NCBI GenBank assembly: GCA_029204045.2
Contig: CM055066.1
Span: forward strand, 23,292,120 to 23,356,119
DNA length: 64,000 nucleotides
Origin: Tillandsia leiboldiana
Lineage: Eukaryota; Streptophyta; Magnoliopsida; Poales; Bromeliaceae
Direction of reading: 5' to 3'
Shown here: positions 46,962 through 56,552 of the stretch, piece after piece
Position numbering within the stretch: the first letter of the stretch is position 1
Layout of the letters: each line of letters begins with the position of its first letter
The notes under the pieces: generated by a model
The model's database searches: none
The model's input: only the letters and a program-made list of their open reading frames with translations
What the model was told of the DNA's origin: nothing
Position numbers and translations under genes: made by a program

Positions 46962-47233
46962 CCTGCCACAAGAAATCACAAATAAGTAACATAACCCCAC
47001 ACGACCCAATCTAGCGAAAGTCAAAGACATCCCCCAATTTCTGCGACTTTATGTTGTCTGCAGCCAACATAATGGTCCACCAGAAATTGGGTATGTCAAT
47101 CCCTCTTCACTCACTGGAAGAGTCCAATAAATAAATCAACGACTTTCGCGAAGTGTCACGCCTCTCGCGCCCTATCATCCTAGGGTCTGCCAAAAGCCTA
47201 GGGTTTCCTAAGTCCCAACTGACCTATCCCTAA
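46962..47233 (-). ncRNA. Structured leader of element B with dimerisation-like hairpin
   Basis: Between primer site and gag ATG there are three nested perfect inverted repeats: outer GCGAAAGTC/GACTTTCGC (47014-47022, 47141-47149), middle CCCAATTTCTG/CAGAAATTGGG (47033-47043, 47081-47091), inner TTATGTTG/CAACATAA (47049-47056, 47065-47072). The inner loop contains the palindrome CTGCAG. Such a layout resembles retroviral dimer-initiation and packaging signals. Function is inferred. Confidence 0.55.
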
Positions 47234-47245
47234 GCTCTGATACCA
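47234..47245 (-). other. Primer-binding site of element B
   Basis: Minus-strand TGGTATCAGAGC, the complement of the initiator-Met tRNA 3' end, eight bases from the LTR edge. Confidence 0.8.
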
Positions 47246-47253
47246 ACTTAATC

Positions 47254-49441
47254 TGTCACGCCCCGGGTGTAAACCGGAACCCGGGCCCGCCAACAGATCC
47301 GCCGTGCACACAGAATTTTCTATGTGCACGAAGCGCTGGTAACCTGCTCAGATAGATAATATACAAAAAAAGAGCATAAACAGAGCTGAACTAATAGAAC
47401 TAAAAGTAATCTCAGACTGAAATAAGCTACAAGCTGAAATAAAAGTACAATATACTCCCAGCTCACCAAAAATATACAACCAGCTGGCCAAAGCCAGACC
47501 CAAAAGGAAACTACTGAAGTCTGAGATACAAAAGGGGGTACAATAAAAACCTCGCTAGTCTCTCACTTGGGGTAGACGATCTAGCTAGTCGGCGATCCTC
47601 TTACCTCGATCTGCCGCTGAAGGCCCAGCAGCTCCCACAGATGACTCTGCAAAACAAAGGGAAAGGAGGACAGAAAACAATAATGGGGGTGAGAACTACT
47701 AGACATCCAGTAGCCTCCCCTAGTGGGTAAAACCTCTAATGCTGACGCACCCACTGGGAATAAAGAGGCAAAAGAAAAGAACAGTGGTATGTAATAAAGA
47801 CTGCTGGAAAAGGGACTACCACTACTATGCCTCTAAATGCAGTGCCAAAAGATAACTGTATATATGCAACTATAAAGCTGACTGCCCAAAGAAACCCAAT
47901 CAGAGGGCCAGGAAATACTGGCACTGCCTGCTCTGTCATCACTCACAACTCACCAACTGTGCCCGGCGCTCGGCACGATGTAAAGCCTACTCCGGAGTGG
48001 CACTCGAGGGGGAGCGACCCACACGAGTAAAGTATCTCTGTATCAAGCATCTCTGTAACCAATGTCTCACAATAGCAGGACTGGATCATGACCATGATCA
48101 AAGTGGGAATACTCCATCCACTAATGCAACCCTGATCCCCAATCTGATGTGATAATAACATCCGGTCAACCGCCCAAAATCCGCGGTCACCGCTGAACCC
48201 ATAGCCCCTAATCTGATAAGGTAAGAATATCTGGTCAAACGCCTAATATCCGCGGTTACCACTATGCCCCATAATCCCCAAAACGAGTCTAAACTGTCCC
48301 AGACTCAAGATCCAACTACACCATCTCAAGATCCCGCTCCTACTCGATCATCATGCATCGATAGAGAATAATAACAATAATGCATGTTTTCTCCTAAGTC
48401 AAATCCCATAATAAAGTGCTGCAGTAAAATAGTGGCTTAACTAGTTGTCCAAATAAGCATGCCAGTGTTCTCTTTTAAAAGCATTTGAAAGGTGACTAAG
48501 GTTTCTTGTAAAGAATCAATTTAAAATATTATAGGGTTATTTATTTGCATGCGGATTAAGATATAGCAATTTTCCAACTTTATTGTCCCAGATTTATCAC
48601 ATAAAAGCTATCACTTAATTTAGGGGGGCCAATGCAATAGGTTCATATACCACAAGTTAACTATCACATTTAATATTGGGAAACTCTACTATTCCTAGTG
48701 TGCAAGTCAACAAAGAGGGAAACACAACCACCCACCTCGAAAAGCGTGCACAATACCCCCAAAAAATACCCGCTGTCCTCTAATCACACCGTCTGCTGAA
48801 ACAGTATCCTACAACATCACATAAGTGTACACGGTGTAAAAACTACAAGTTCCTAACACATAATTGCTGTTTTTACAATCAGCACGCAAAACGGAGCACA
48901 TACCTCGCACTGACACGCAAAATGGTGTACTTTTCTTTTTCAACATTGCACGCAAAACGGTGTATATTTTTCGGGTTTGCGCCCAAAACTGCGCATATTT
49001 TCTGCATCCGCGCGCAGAACGGAGCACGGTGCCAGAACCCGCGCGCAAAACGGAGCCCACACGCAAAATGGTACAAATCGTCGGGGTCCGCACGCAAAAC
49101 GGTGCAGCAAAATACGGTCCCTAACACAGATGAGAGCGAGGGGTTTAAACCAAGGTCACAAAATGTCCCCCAATACTGTGCAAAAATACCGTAAAATAAA
49201 AATGCGGGACTTACCCGACCGCGCCGCCGCCGCCAAATCGCTTCCATCGGAAGCCTCGCGCGCTCCACGAGGCCCGCGACGCAAAACAGCATCTCCCACA
49301 ACCTCCTCCCTCACTCTCCCTCACTCTCGGTTGGAGAAGGAAAAGAAAGAAGGGAAGAAGAATGGCTTGCGGGGGAGGAAGAAGAAGAAGAAAAGAAGGG
49401 AGAGAGGGAAGGGTGGTCCACGGCCCACGGTGCACGGTGCT
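47254..49441 (-). repeat. Element B 5' LTR, left part; chimeric after 48893
   Basis: 47254-48893 matches the 3' LTR (35137-36718), almost identical for the first 680 bases and less similar later. Beyond GCACGCAAAACG (48882-48893) it changes to C-type LTR sequence with CACGCAAAACGG units. Possible intron signals: donor 47604, acceptor end 47344. It is interrupted by element C at 49442. Confidence 0.7.
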
Positions 49442-51263
49442 TGTCACGCCCCGGGGTCGAAACTGCGACCCGGGCTCGCCAACAGATCTGCCGTCTGTAC
49501 GGAAACTGCCGTACAGACGAAGCGTCTAACCTGCAGAAAGAATACACTACAGTATACAGATATCAGAGAGGAAAGTAAACTACTAAAAACTGAAAACCAA
49601 ACACTATACAACTGAAAATAATACAATATCCATCTCCCAAATACGATCGTATACAAAGTCCTCTGATACAAAACTCAAAAGGGAGGTATCTCCAATAAAT
49701 ACATCAGTGTACAGACTCTCGATACAAGAATATCCTCACTACATCAGTCTCTCAAACTGTAAAATAAAGTACAACTCTATACCTCACAACAAAGGTCTCT
49801 CAACAGAGGAAAAAGAAGTAAACTAATCTACTGAAGCTCTCCTCTGAAGGAGTACCGCTACACTCCAATGACGGGTAGGGAACTAGCTCGCGACTCCCTC
49901 GCCTCGGTCAGAAGGATCAGCAACTGGAGCAACAGGAACAGGAGAAGAAGTTCCTGGGGAAAAAGACACCACGACGGGTGTGAGAACTACTTCCCACAGT
50001 AGTTCTCACTGGGTGCCGTCAACAAGCCCAACGGTCTGCCCGCCAAGTCTACTAGAGGTAAAAGATAACAGTGCAATGAAATCTGAACAAGAAAAGCTGG
50101 AGCTACTCTACAGCTGCCATACCTCTATCTAAATACTCAAAAAGTGGAACAGATGAAAGTAAAAGAGACCACTCGCACCCAAGGTGCTCAATGGACCCAA
50201 TCGAACTGACTGCCTCATAGGGTCCAGTCAAGCCTGCGCCTGTCGACTAGGAACGCGCCTGCCCACTACCACACATCCCCATGAGGACAGGATTTATGTG
50301 GGGCGTCCTGCCCGACTAACTCACCCCTCGCGCAAAACTGCCTCAACAGGCCCATCGTATCCTCAGTGGCATCTCAGGGACGCGACTCTAACCGAGGAAA
50401 ACGGCGCGGCATAGAGTATCACAAATTGGCATAAGCAGGCTAGTCAAAAACCACGCTCACTCCCAGAACGGTAGAACTCAAGATCCCCAAATATCTCACA
50501 CAACAGTCGGAGCACTCTCTACGACTCAGCTGATCAGCTCACACGGAACACGAGACACTAGCCTCTCCAACAGCTCGCAGCACAAGGCACACTGGCTGGA
50601 GGTACTCCACAGCCAGGATCTACCCACAACTCAAGCTAACAATACTGGTCGGACAACACTCAACGACCTGGGATCACCGTTAACCCCAACGGTTCCCAAC
50701 AACACTGGCCGGAAGATACTCGACGGCCCGGGACTACCGCCTGCTCAACGGCTCCCTCCCACGACAGCGCAACAGGGATACTAGACCTCCCGGGACTACT
50801 GTTTACCCAAACGGCTCCCGGCACAGATAAGCAACCCGCTATAACTACCAGACTCCACTCTGCTCCCAAGCGCGAGTGCAAACGCATCCCACACTAAAGA
50901 AAATCCCGACCTCTCGGCCCACTACCCGGGCGAGGATAACACTATGTCCGGGGATAGCAAAACAGTGTGGGTGTCTAAACATAATTAACCCTAGCCCAAG
51001 TGAGGGTTTTCTACTGGTCTGGTTACACATGCAACATATGACGGGGGTGCTAGGTCAAGTTCCAAGATAGCTGTATTAACAGATGATAAAGAGGAATAAA
51101 CATTCCAACAATCTAGCATGCTACACAAGGAAATAAACTACCATGCATAGTCCTACATCAACAGAATTAATGTACAGTCTATAAAACTTGGAGAAAGGCC
51201 ACCCATCTCGATTTGCCACCAATTGCTCGTAGACACTTGCAATTGGCCTCCATGCGATTCGCA

Positions 51264-51690
51264 CGCAAAACGATGTCCGCTACCGGAGTCCGCACGCAAA
51301 ACGGAGCACGGTGCCGGAATCCGCACGCCAAACGGGGTCCGCACGCAAAATGGTGCACGGTGCCGGAGTCTGCACGCAAAACGGTGCACGGTGCTAGGAT
51401 CCGCACGCAAAACGGAGTCCGCACGCAAAAAGGTGCACGGTGCCGGAGTCCGCACGCAAAACGGTGCACGGTGCCAGGATCCGCACGCCAAACGGAGTCC
51501 GCACGCAAAACGGTGCACTGTGCCAGGATCCGCACGCAAAATGGAGTCCGCACGCAAAAAGGTGCACGGTGCCGGAGTCCGCACGCAAAATGGTGCACGG
51601 TGCCAGGATCCGCACGCCAAACGGAGTCCGCACGTAAAACGGTGCACGGTGCCAGGATCCGCACGCAAAACGGAGTCCGCACGCAAAACG
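51264..51690 (-). repeat. Tandem CCGCACGCAAAACGG array in C 3' LTR
   Basis: Units of about 22-24 bp alternate CGCACGCAAAACGGAGTC and GGTGCACGGTGCC parts, about 19 in all. The matching array in the other LTR is at 58370-58840. Frames are open on both strands, giving false ORFs. Confidence 0.85.
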
Positions 51691-52227
51691 ATGCACGACG
51701 CCCAACACAGAAAAGAGAAAGAGGGTCAATAACAGTCTAAAAGAACGCTCCAAAAAATATACAAAAATACAGAAAAACCAACATACGGGACCTACCCGTT
51801 TGCGCCGCCGTCGCCGAAACGCTCCGCCGGGCGACCTCGCACGCAAAACGAGGTCCACGACGCGCCGCCGTACCTCACGTAACCTCCTCCCTCACTTTCT
51901 CTCGCTCTCGGGTGCAGAAGAAAGAAAGAAAAGGAGAAGATGGTGGTGCGGGGAGGAGGAAGAAGAAGAAGAAAAAGGGGGAGAAAGAGGGTGGTCCACG
52001 GTGCCGGTCCACGGAGCCGGTCCACCGCGCCAACCAACCAGGAAGGCCCAAACCCCGGTCCACAAGGCTGGGCGCGTGCGCCGGGTCCACGCACGCGCCC
52101 AGCGCGCCACGTGGCGCGTGGTAACGCGCCCGCCACACGGGCGCGTTACACCGCGCCCCCCCCCAGGCGCGGGACACGCGCCCGCCACACCGGGCGCGCG
52201 TGCCCCCGCGCCCGCGCGGGCGCGAGT

Positions 52228-52253
52228 GGGAGCCCGCCACGTGGCGGGCTCCC
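52228..52253. promoter_or_regulatory. 26-bp perfect palindrome centred on a G-box
   Basis: Half-site GGGAGCCCGCCAC followed by its exact reverse complement, so the centre reads CCACGTGG. The copy in the other LTR is at 59375-59400. Confidence 0.7.
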
Positions 52254-52918
52254 CGCGTTCCGTGCCGGAGTGCGGTTCCCAGCGCGCGCTAGCGCGCCTT
52301 TTGCGCGCCTCGGGGAGCGTGCCGCCGCGCCACCTCGGGATCCACGCCGCACCTCGCCTCGGTTTACGTGCCACGTCGCCTCGAAAAACGCGCACGCCTA
52401 CCGGACTCCAAAACCAACAAATAAATAGTCCATTCCTAGCGATTTCGCGCGCTGAATCCAAAAACGATGTCCATTTTCCCAAATTCTCATCCGAAAATTG
52501 CGGAGTGCCCCCGGATAGCCCACTTGATCCGATTTTCCACGCCGGGTCCAAATCTGTAGTCCGATTTGCCAAAATACAACTCTAAAAATTCCCGATGGCA
52601 GCCGGAGAGGTAACATTAATCCAGAATTTGCCCGGAGTCCAATTTTGACATCTGAATCGCGCGAAATCACTTCCAAACACCCGACGGGTCCCCCAAATTC
52701 CCACGGGGTCTCCTTATAAGCCCGAAGTCCAACACTTGTGTCCAAAATGCGCGCAAACACCACCGACACATCACGCAGGCCTCCAGTGATGCAACTAAAT
52801 CCCAAATTGCATCACAAATCCATTTCTTGGGCCCGACACGCGCACAAACACCCCCAACGGCCACTAAAAGCTGCCCAACAACCAGCAACTCCTACGCGGG
52901 GAATTCCGGGACCTCACA

Positions 52919-52930
52919 TCCTCCCCCACT
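52919..52930 (-). other. Polypurine tract of element C
   Basis: Minus-strand AGTGGGGGAGGA directly before TGTGAGGTCCC; identical to B's tract. Confidence 0.8.
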
Positions 52931-52944
52931 AAAAGAAAGTTTCA

Positions 52945-53650
52945 TCCTCGAAACTAGATCAAGCCCATCAGGAGTCAAGAATACCACGGCTAGGTATCTA
53001 ACAATACGCCTCCAGCTCCCTAAACCCCACTCGCTCCTCGTGATTACTCCGCAACAACATCAACAAGTACGGTATGACCCGATGTGCAATTCTCTCATCT
53101 CTCGAGCCAGAAAGTGCTACGGGCGTCCCTCGTACTCCAACAATCACAGATCTCAAGGGGCAAGTCAATCACGGCGAGGAAACATCACATCACTACTGAG
53201 CTGAGACGTGAAAAACTAAAGGGCTCCACTAAAAGGCTCGGGGAAACTGAAATAACCACAAGTGTAACACGCACCAAACCACAACATGGTGCCAACCTCG
53301 ACAAGACGACCCGAGCATACCCGCATATTAATCCAATAAGGAAGGGAAACCAATAAGCTGGGGTCTTCACTCGATTACCTCCCGATCCGAAACCACTCGA
53401 GTGGACAACACAACTGCAGGCTACCCTCAAAAGGGATCCACAAGAGACACAATCTCGTGCCACAGTTGGTCGCTCAATATGCTATCATAACCCCAACGGA
53501 CCCACGGGTCGAAGTCGATCCCTCTACTAATAAAGAACACCCTGACGGGAACCAAACTGTCGGTGAACGGGACTGGAAACTGGCTCACAAGGCGATCATA
53601 AAGCTGATGCCCAAACTCGCGGTCAAAGTCCAAAACATCCACAAAACTCT
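52945..53650 (-). pseudogene. Decayed pol 3' end of element C
   Basis: No open frame. Short blocks match B's chromodomain-coding end, and longer blocks match D's remnant at 21734-22150 (for example GGGCGTCCCTCGTACTCCAA). RT, RNase H and most of integrase are missing. Confidence 0.5.
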
Positions 53651-53659
53651 CACCGTTGT

Positions 53660-53985
53660 ATGCCTACAACGTGGCATCACTGCCGTGCACCAACGGCGTG
53701 GCATCACCACCGTGTATCAACGGTGTGGCATCACCACCGTGTATCAACGGTGTGGCATCATCACCGTGTATCAACGGTGTGGCATCACTGCCGTGTATCA
53801 ACGGTGTGGCATCATCACCGTGTATCAACGGTGTGGCATCACTGCCGTGCATCAACGGCGTGGCATCACCACCGTGTATCAACGGCGTGGCATCACCACC
53901 GTGTATCAACGGTGTGGCATCACCACCGTGTATCAACGGTGTGGCATCACCACCGTGTATCAACGGTGTGGTATCACTCAAGCAT
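53660..53985 (-). repeat. 27-bp minisatellite in place of pol
   Basis: About 12 copies of CCGTGTATCAACGGTGTGGC-type units, each 27 bp, which is nine codons, so frames stay open (minus strand: repeated ATPLIHGGD). It lies between the protease remnant and the pol 3' remnant, where RT and integrase would be. Confidence 0.85.
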
Positions 53986-54057
53986 CAAGGCCTTAGATCC
54001 TCACAGTAACATACCCTACACTACCTCGAAATCCCGGAGCTGAGGAAGGCCAAAAGA

Positions 54058-54480
54058 TCAACGGGCCAAAAACCAGGACCCCAACTGCACTGGGCAGGAC
54101 CTATAACACCCATCTATGTGCAACACGTGATTAGGTATCTGAACCTCACGAGCACAAGCTAAGGGTCCTATCTCTAGCCCATAGATCAATGCAAATGCCC
54201 TACAGAAGAAAAGAATGCGATGCTCCGGTAACAAATAACGCTCAAGTGCGTGAAGGGGAGATAAGATTAGTATCTGCCACCACGTGGCTAGCTGCCCCCG
54301 AATCCTCATCCTGTGCGACATAGACGCTCTCGCTCGGGGGTGGTCGTTCGTCGGACTGCCGCGAAGCAGTGGCCGTAACTATCTGGCCATAACCTGTCGA
54401 AGCTCTGCCTGTCTGGAAGAGCGGAGGAGGAGGAACCGAAGCTGCCCAAGCGACTGATGACCCCGCTTTAGGACAAGACC
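54058..54480 (-). pseudogene. Protease remnant of element C
   Basis: A minus-strand frame (54058-54321) resembles B just after the protease active site, keeping the FAL-GLE, AREVQIP and CP-type blocks in order. The Asp-Thr-Gly is not preserved. It probably encodes nothing now. Confidence 0.55.
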
Positions 54481-55090
54481 ATGATCTGTGCCCTGCCTGT
54501 GGTCACACTGCGGTGCAAAATGCGGCCCACCACCGAGGACACAGTCATCCCGCTGCTGCTGCTGATACTTCGGCTGCGAAGAACCTCCTGGTCTCTGTCT
54601 CCTCTGAGACTCACGACCCTCAGACTGGGATCGTGGTGGCCCCGGGGTCTCGATCTACTCGACTGTCCAAACTCAGGCGGCACTGGATGCCTCTCCCCGG
54701 AGCTGGTCCTTGGCGCTCCGTCTATCCCTGACATGATCACTGATCCTCGGTCAACCCGCTAAGCATGCTCAATCGCTGCATCTAACGTTGGCACCCGCCG
54801 AGAATACACCAAGTGATAGATATTCCACCGCAGTCCTTTCTCAGCTAGCTCAACATCCTGGATCTCATCCAGGAGACATGGGGTACACCACTCAACAATC
54901 GCAAAACTCGCGAACATACTCCAGAAGAGGTCGACTCCCCTGCTGCAGGAGTCTAAGATCCCCTTCCAGTTTCTGCTTACACTGTCAGGAAAATTGGCCC
55001 TGAGCAGCAAAGCACGAAACTGGTTCCAAGTCAACAACCGAGCTCCTGGTAGTCCAGCAGGACGAACTCGACGCCACCAAATCTTGGCGT
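54481..55090 (-). pseudogene. Gag remnant of element C
   Basis: The minus-strand frame 54759-55037 keeps a weak likeness to the middle of B's Gag domain (TWxQFRxLLL-type start and a late LDAAIEHA block like B's LEAAAEHA). The part before it, encoding the Gag N-terminus in B, is replaced by the next minisatellite. Stops and frameshifts are many. Confidence 0.5.
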
Positions 55091-55129
55091 CCTGTCAGAC
55101 CATCTCAATCTCAGTAAAGCAACCACCTA

Positions 55130-55960
55130 GTAACTCGACCAGGGCATGTACCCACCTGGTAACCCGGCCAGGGGTATGTACCCGTCTGGTAGCTCGGCCA
55201 GTGGAAGGTGTCCTCCTGGTAACTCGGCCAGGGTATGTGTCCTCCTGGTAACTCAGCCAGGGCATGTGCCCACCTGGTAACTCAGCCAGGGGTAATGTAT
55301 CCATCTGGTAGTTCGGCCAGTGAAAAGTGTCCTCCTGGTAACTCGGCCAGGACATGTGTCCACCTGGTAACTCAGCCAGGGCATGTGCCCACCTGGTAAC
55401 TCAGCCAGGGGCAATGTATCCATCTGGTAGCTCGGCCAGTGGAAAGTGTCCTCCTGGTAACTCAGCCAGGGCATGTGCCCACTTGGTAACTCAGCCAGGG
55501 GCATGTGCCCACCTGGTAACTCAGCCAGGAGCATGTGCCCACCTGGTAACTCAGCCAGGGGCATGTGCCCACCTGGTAACTCAGCCAGGAGCATGCCCTC
55601 CTGGTAACTCAGCTAGGGAAAAATGCCCTCCTGATAACTCAGCGAGGGAAAATGCCCTCCTGGTAACTCAGCCAGGGAAAAATGCCCTCCTGGTAACTCA
55701 GCCAGGGAAAATGCCCTCCTGGTAACTCAGCCAGGGAAAAATGCCCTCCTGGTAACTCAGCCAGGGAAAAATGCCCTCCTGATAACTCAGCCAGGGAAAA
55801 ATGCCCTCCTGGTAACTCAGCCAGGGAAAATGCCCTCCTGGTAACTCAGCCAGGGAAAAATACCCTCCTGGTAACTCAGCCAGGGAAAAATACCCTCCCG
55901 GTAACTCAGCCAGGGAAAAATACCATCCTGGTAACTCAGCCAGGGAAAAATACCCACACA
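55130..55960 (-). repeat. CTGGTAACTCAGCCAGGG minisatellite in place of Gag N-terminus
   Basis: Over 25 units of about 28-36 bp built on TCCTGGTAACTCAGCCAGGG, more uniform (30-31 bp) in the right half. Open frames on both strands are by-products. It lies between the leader and the gag remnant. Confidence 0.85.
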
Positions 55961-56532
55961 GCTGGGACCGCCGTCACTCCAAACGGCTCCCACAATAACA
56001 CCCCACTCATAGGCGAGAAGAACCGACTGACGCGGCAAAAATCCGAAAATCCCGATAAACCGGTGCCTAGAACCCCAATCAAACAAGAACAGATTCTAGG
56101 CTCTCCTAGGCTCAGCCTATCAAAGTTTTCGATCCTGGGGCCTGTGGGTTATGGGCCCACCACGCTTCCGCTGCGCGACTCTGATAGTTCAGCCTCCCGC
56201 TGTGGGGTATTCATCAGGTGAGGGGTGTGTCCTCTTCACAACACGACGTCTCCGGGGTATCGCAATCCGCTGCACAATAACAAACGTCAGGACACAACAA
56301 CCATACTACCCAATCCAGCGAAAGTCTAAGACATGTCATCCATTCCAGAGTATTATGTTGTCGGCAGCCAACATAATCGCTTAGGAATATGAGCATGCCA
56401 AACACTCATCCCGTCTCTTGGGAGAGGTAAAAACTCAATCAGGACTCTCGCTAAGTCACGACTCTCACGTAGTCATCCTAATATCCAACCACAAGCCTAG
56501 GGTTTCTAAGTCCACCATGACCTACAACCTAG
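55961..56532 (-). other. Leader region of element C
   Basis: Contains the perfect hairpin ATTATGTTG/CAACATAAT (56352-56360, 56369-56377), 156 nt from the primer site as in B and D. The loop here has one change that breaks the CTGCAG palindrome. Positions 55961-56110 contain LTR-like modules (ACAAGAACAGA, AAACGGCTCCC). Confidence 0.55.
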
Positions 56533-56544
56533 GCTCTGATACCA
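56533..56544 (-). other. Primer-binding site of element C
   Basis: Minus-strand TGGTATCAGAGC, eight bases from the LTR edge, matching initiator-Met tRNA. Confidence 0.8.
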
Positions 56545-56552
56545 CTCTAATC

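Larger units (their letters stand above)
49442..52918 (-). repeat. Element C 3' LTR
   Basis: 3477 bp; minus-strand start TGTGAGGTCCCGG and end GGGGCGTGACA. It carries terminal stem-loops (49450-49474, 49492-49519), a 12-bp hairpin (49980-50009), an array of CACGCAAAACGG units (51264-51690) and a 26-bp palindrome around CACGTG (52228-52253). Confidence 0.85.

Noticed and set aside
51153..51858. Repeat-rich ORFs over the CACGCAAAACGG arrays of C (also 58263-59000)
   Set aside because: Open on both strands in more than one frame; they follow the tandem unit inside an LTR.
53656..54043. CRISPR-like array
   Set aside because: Units are contiguous 27-bp tandem copies without unique spacers, and the setting is a plant retrotransposon.
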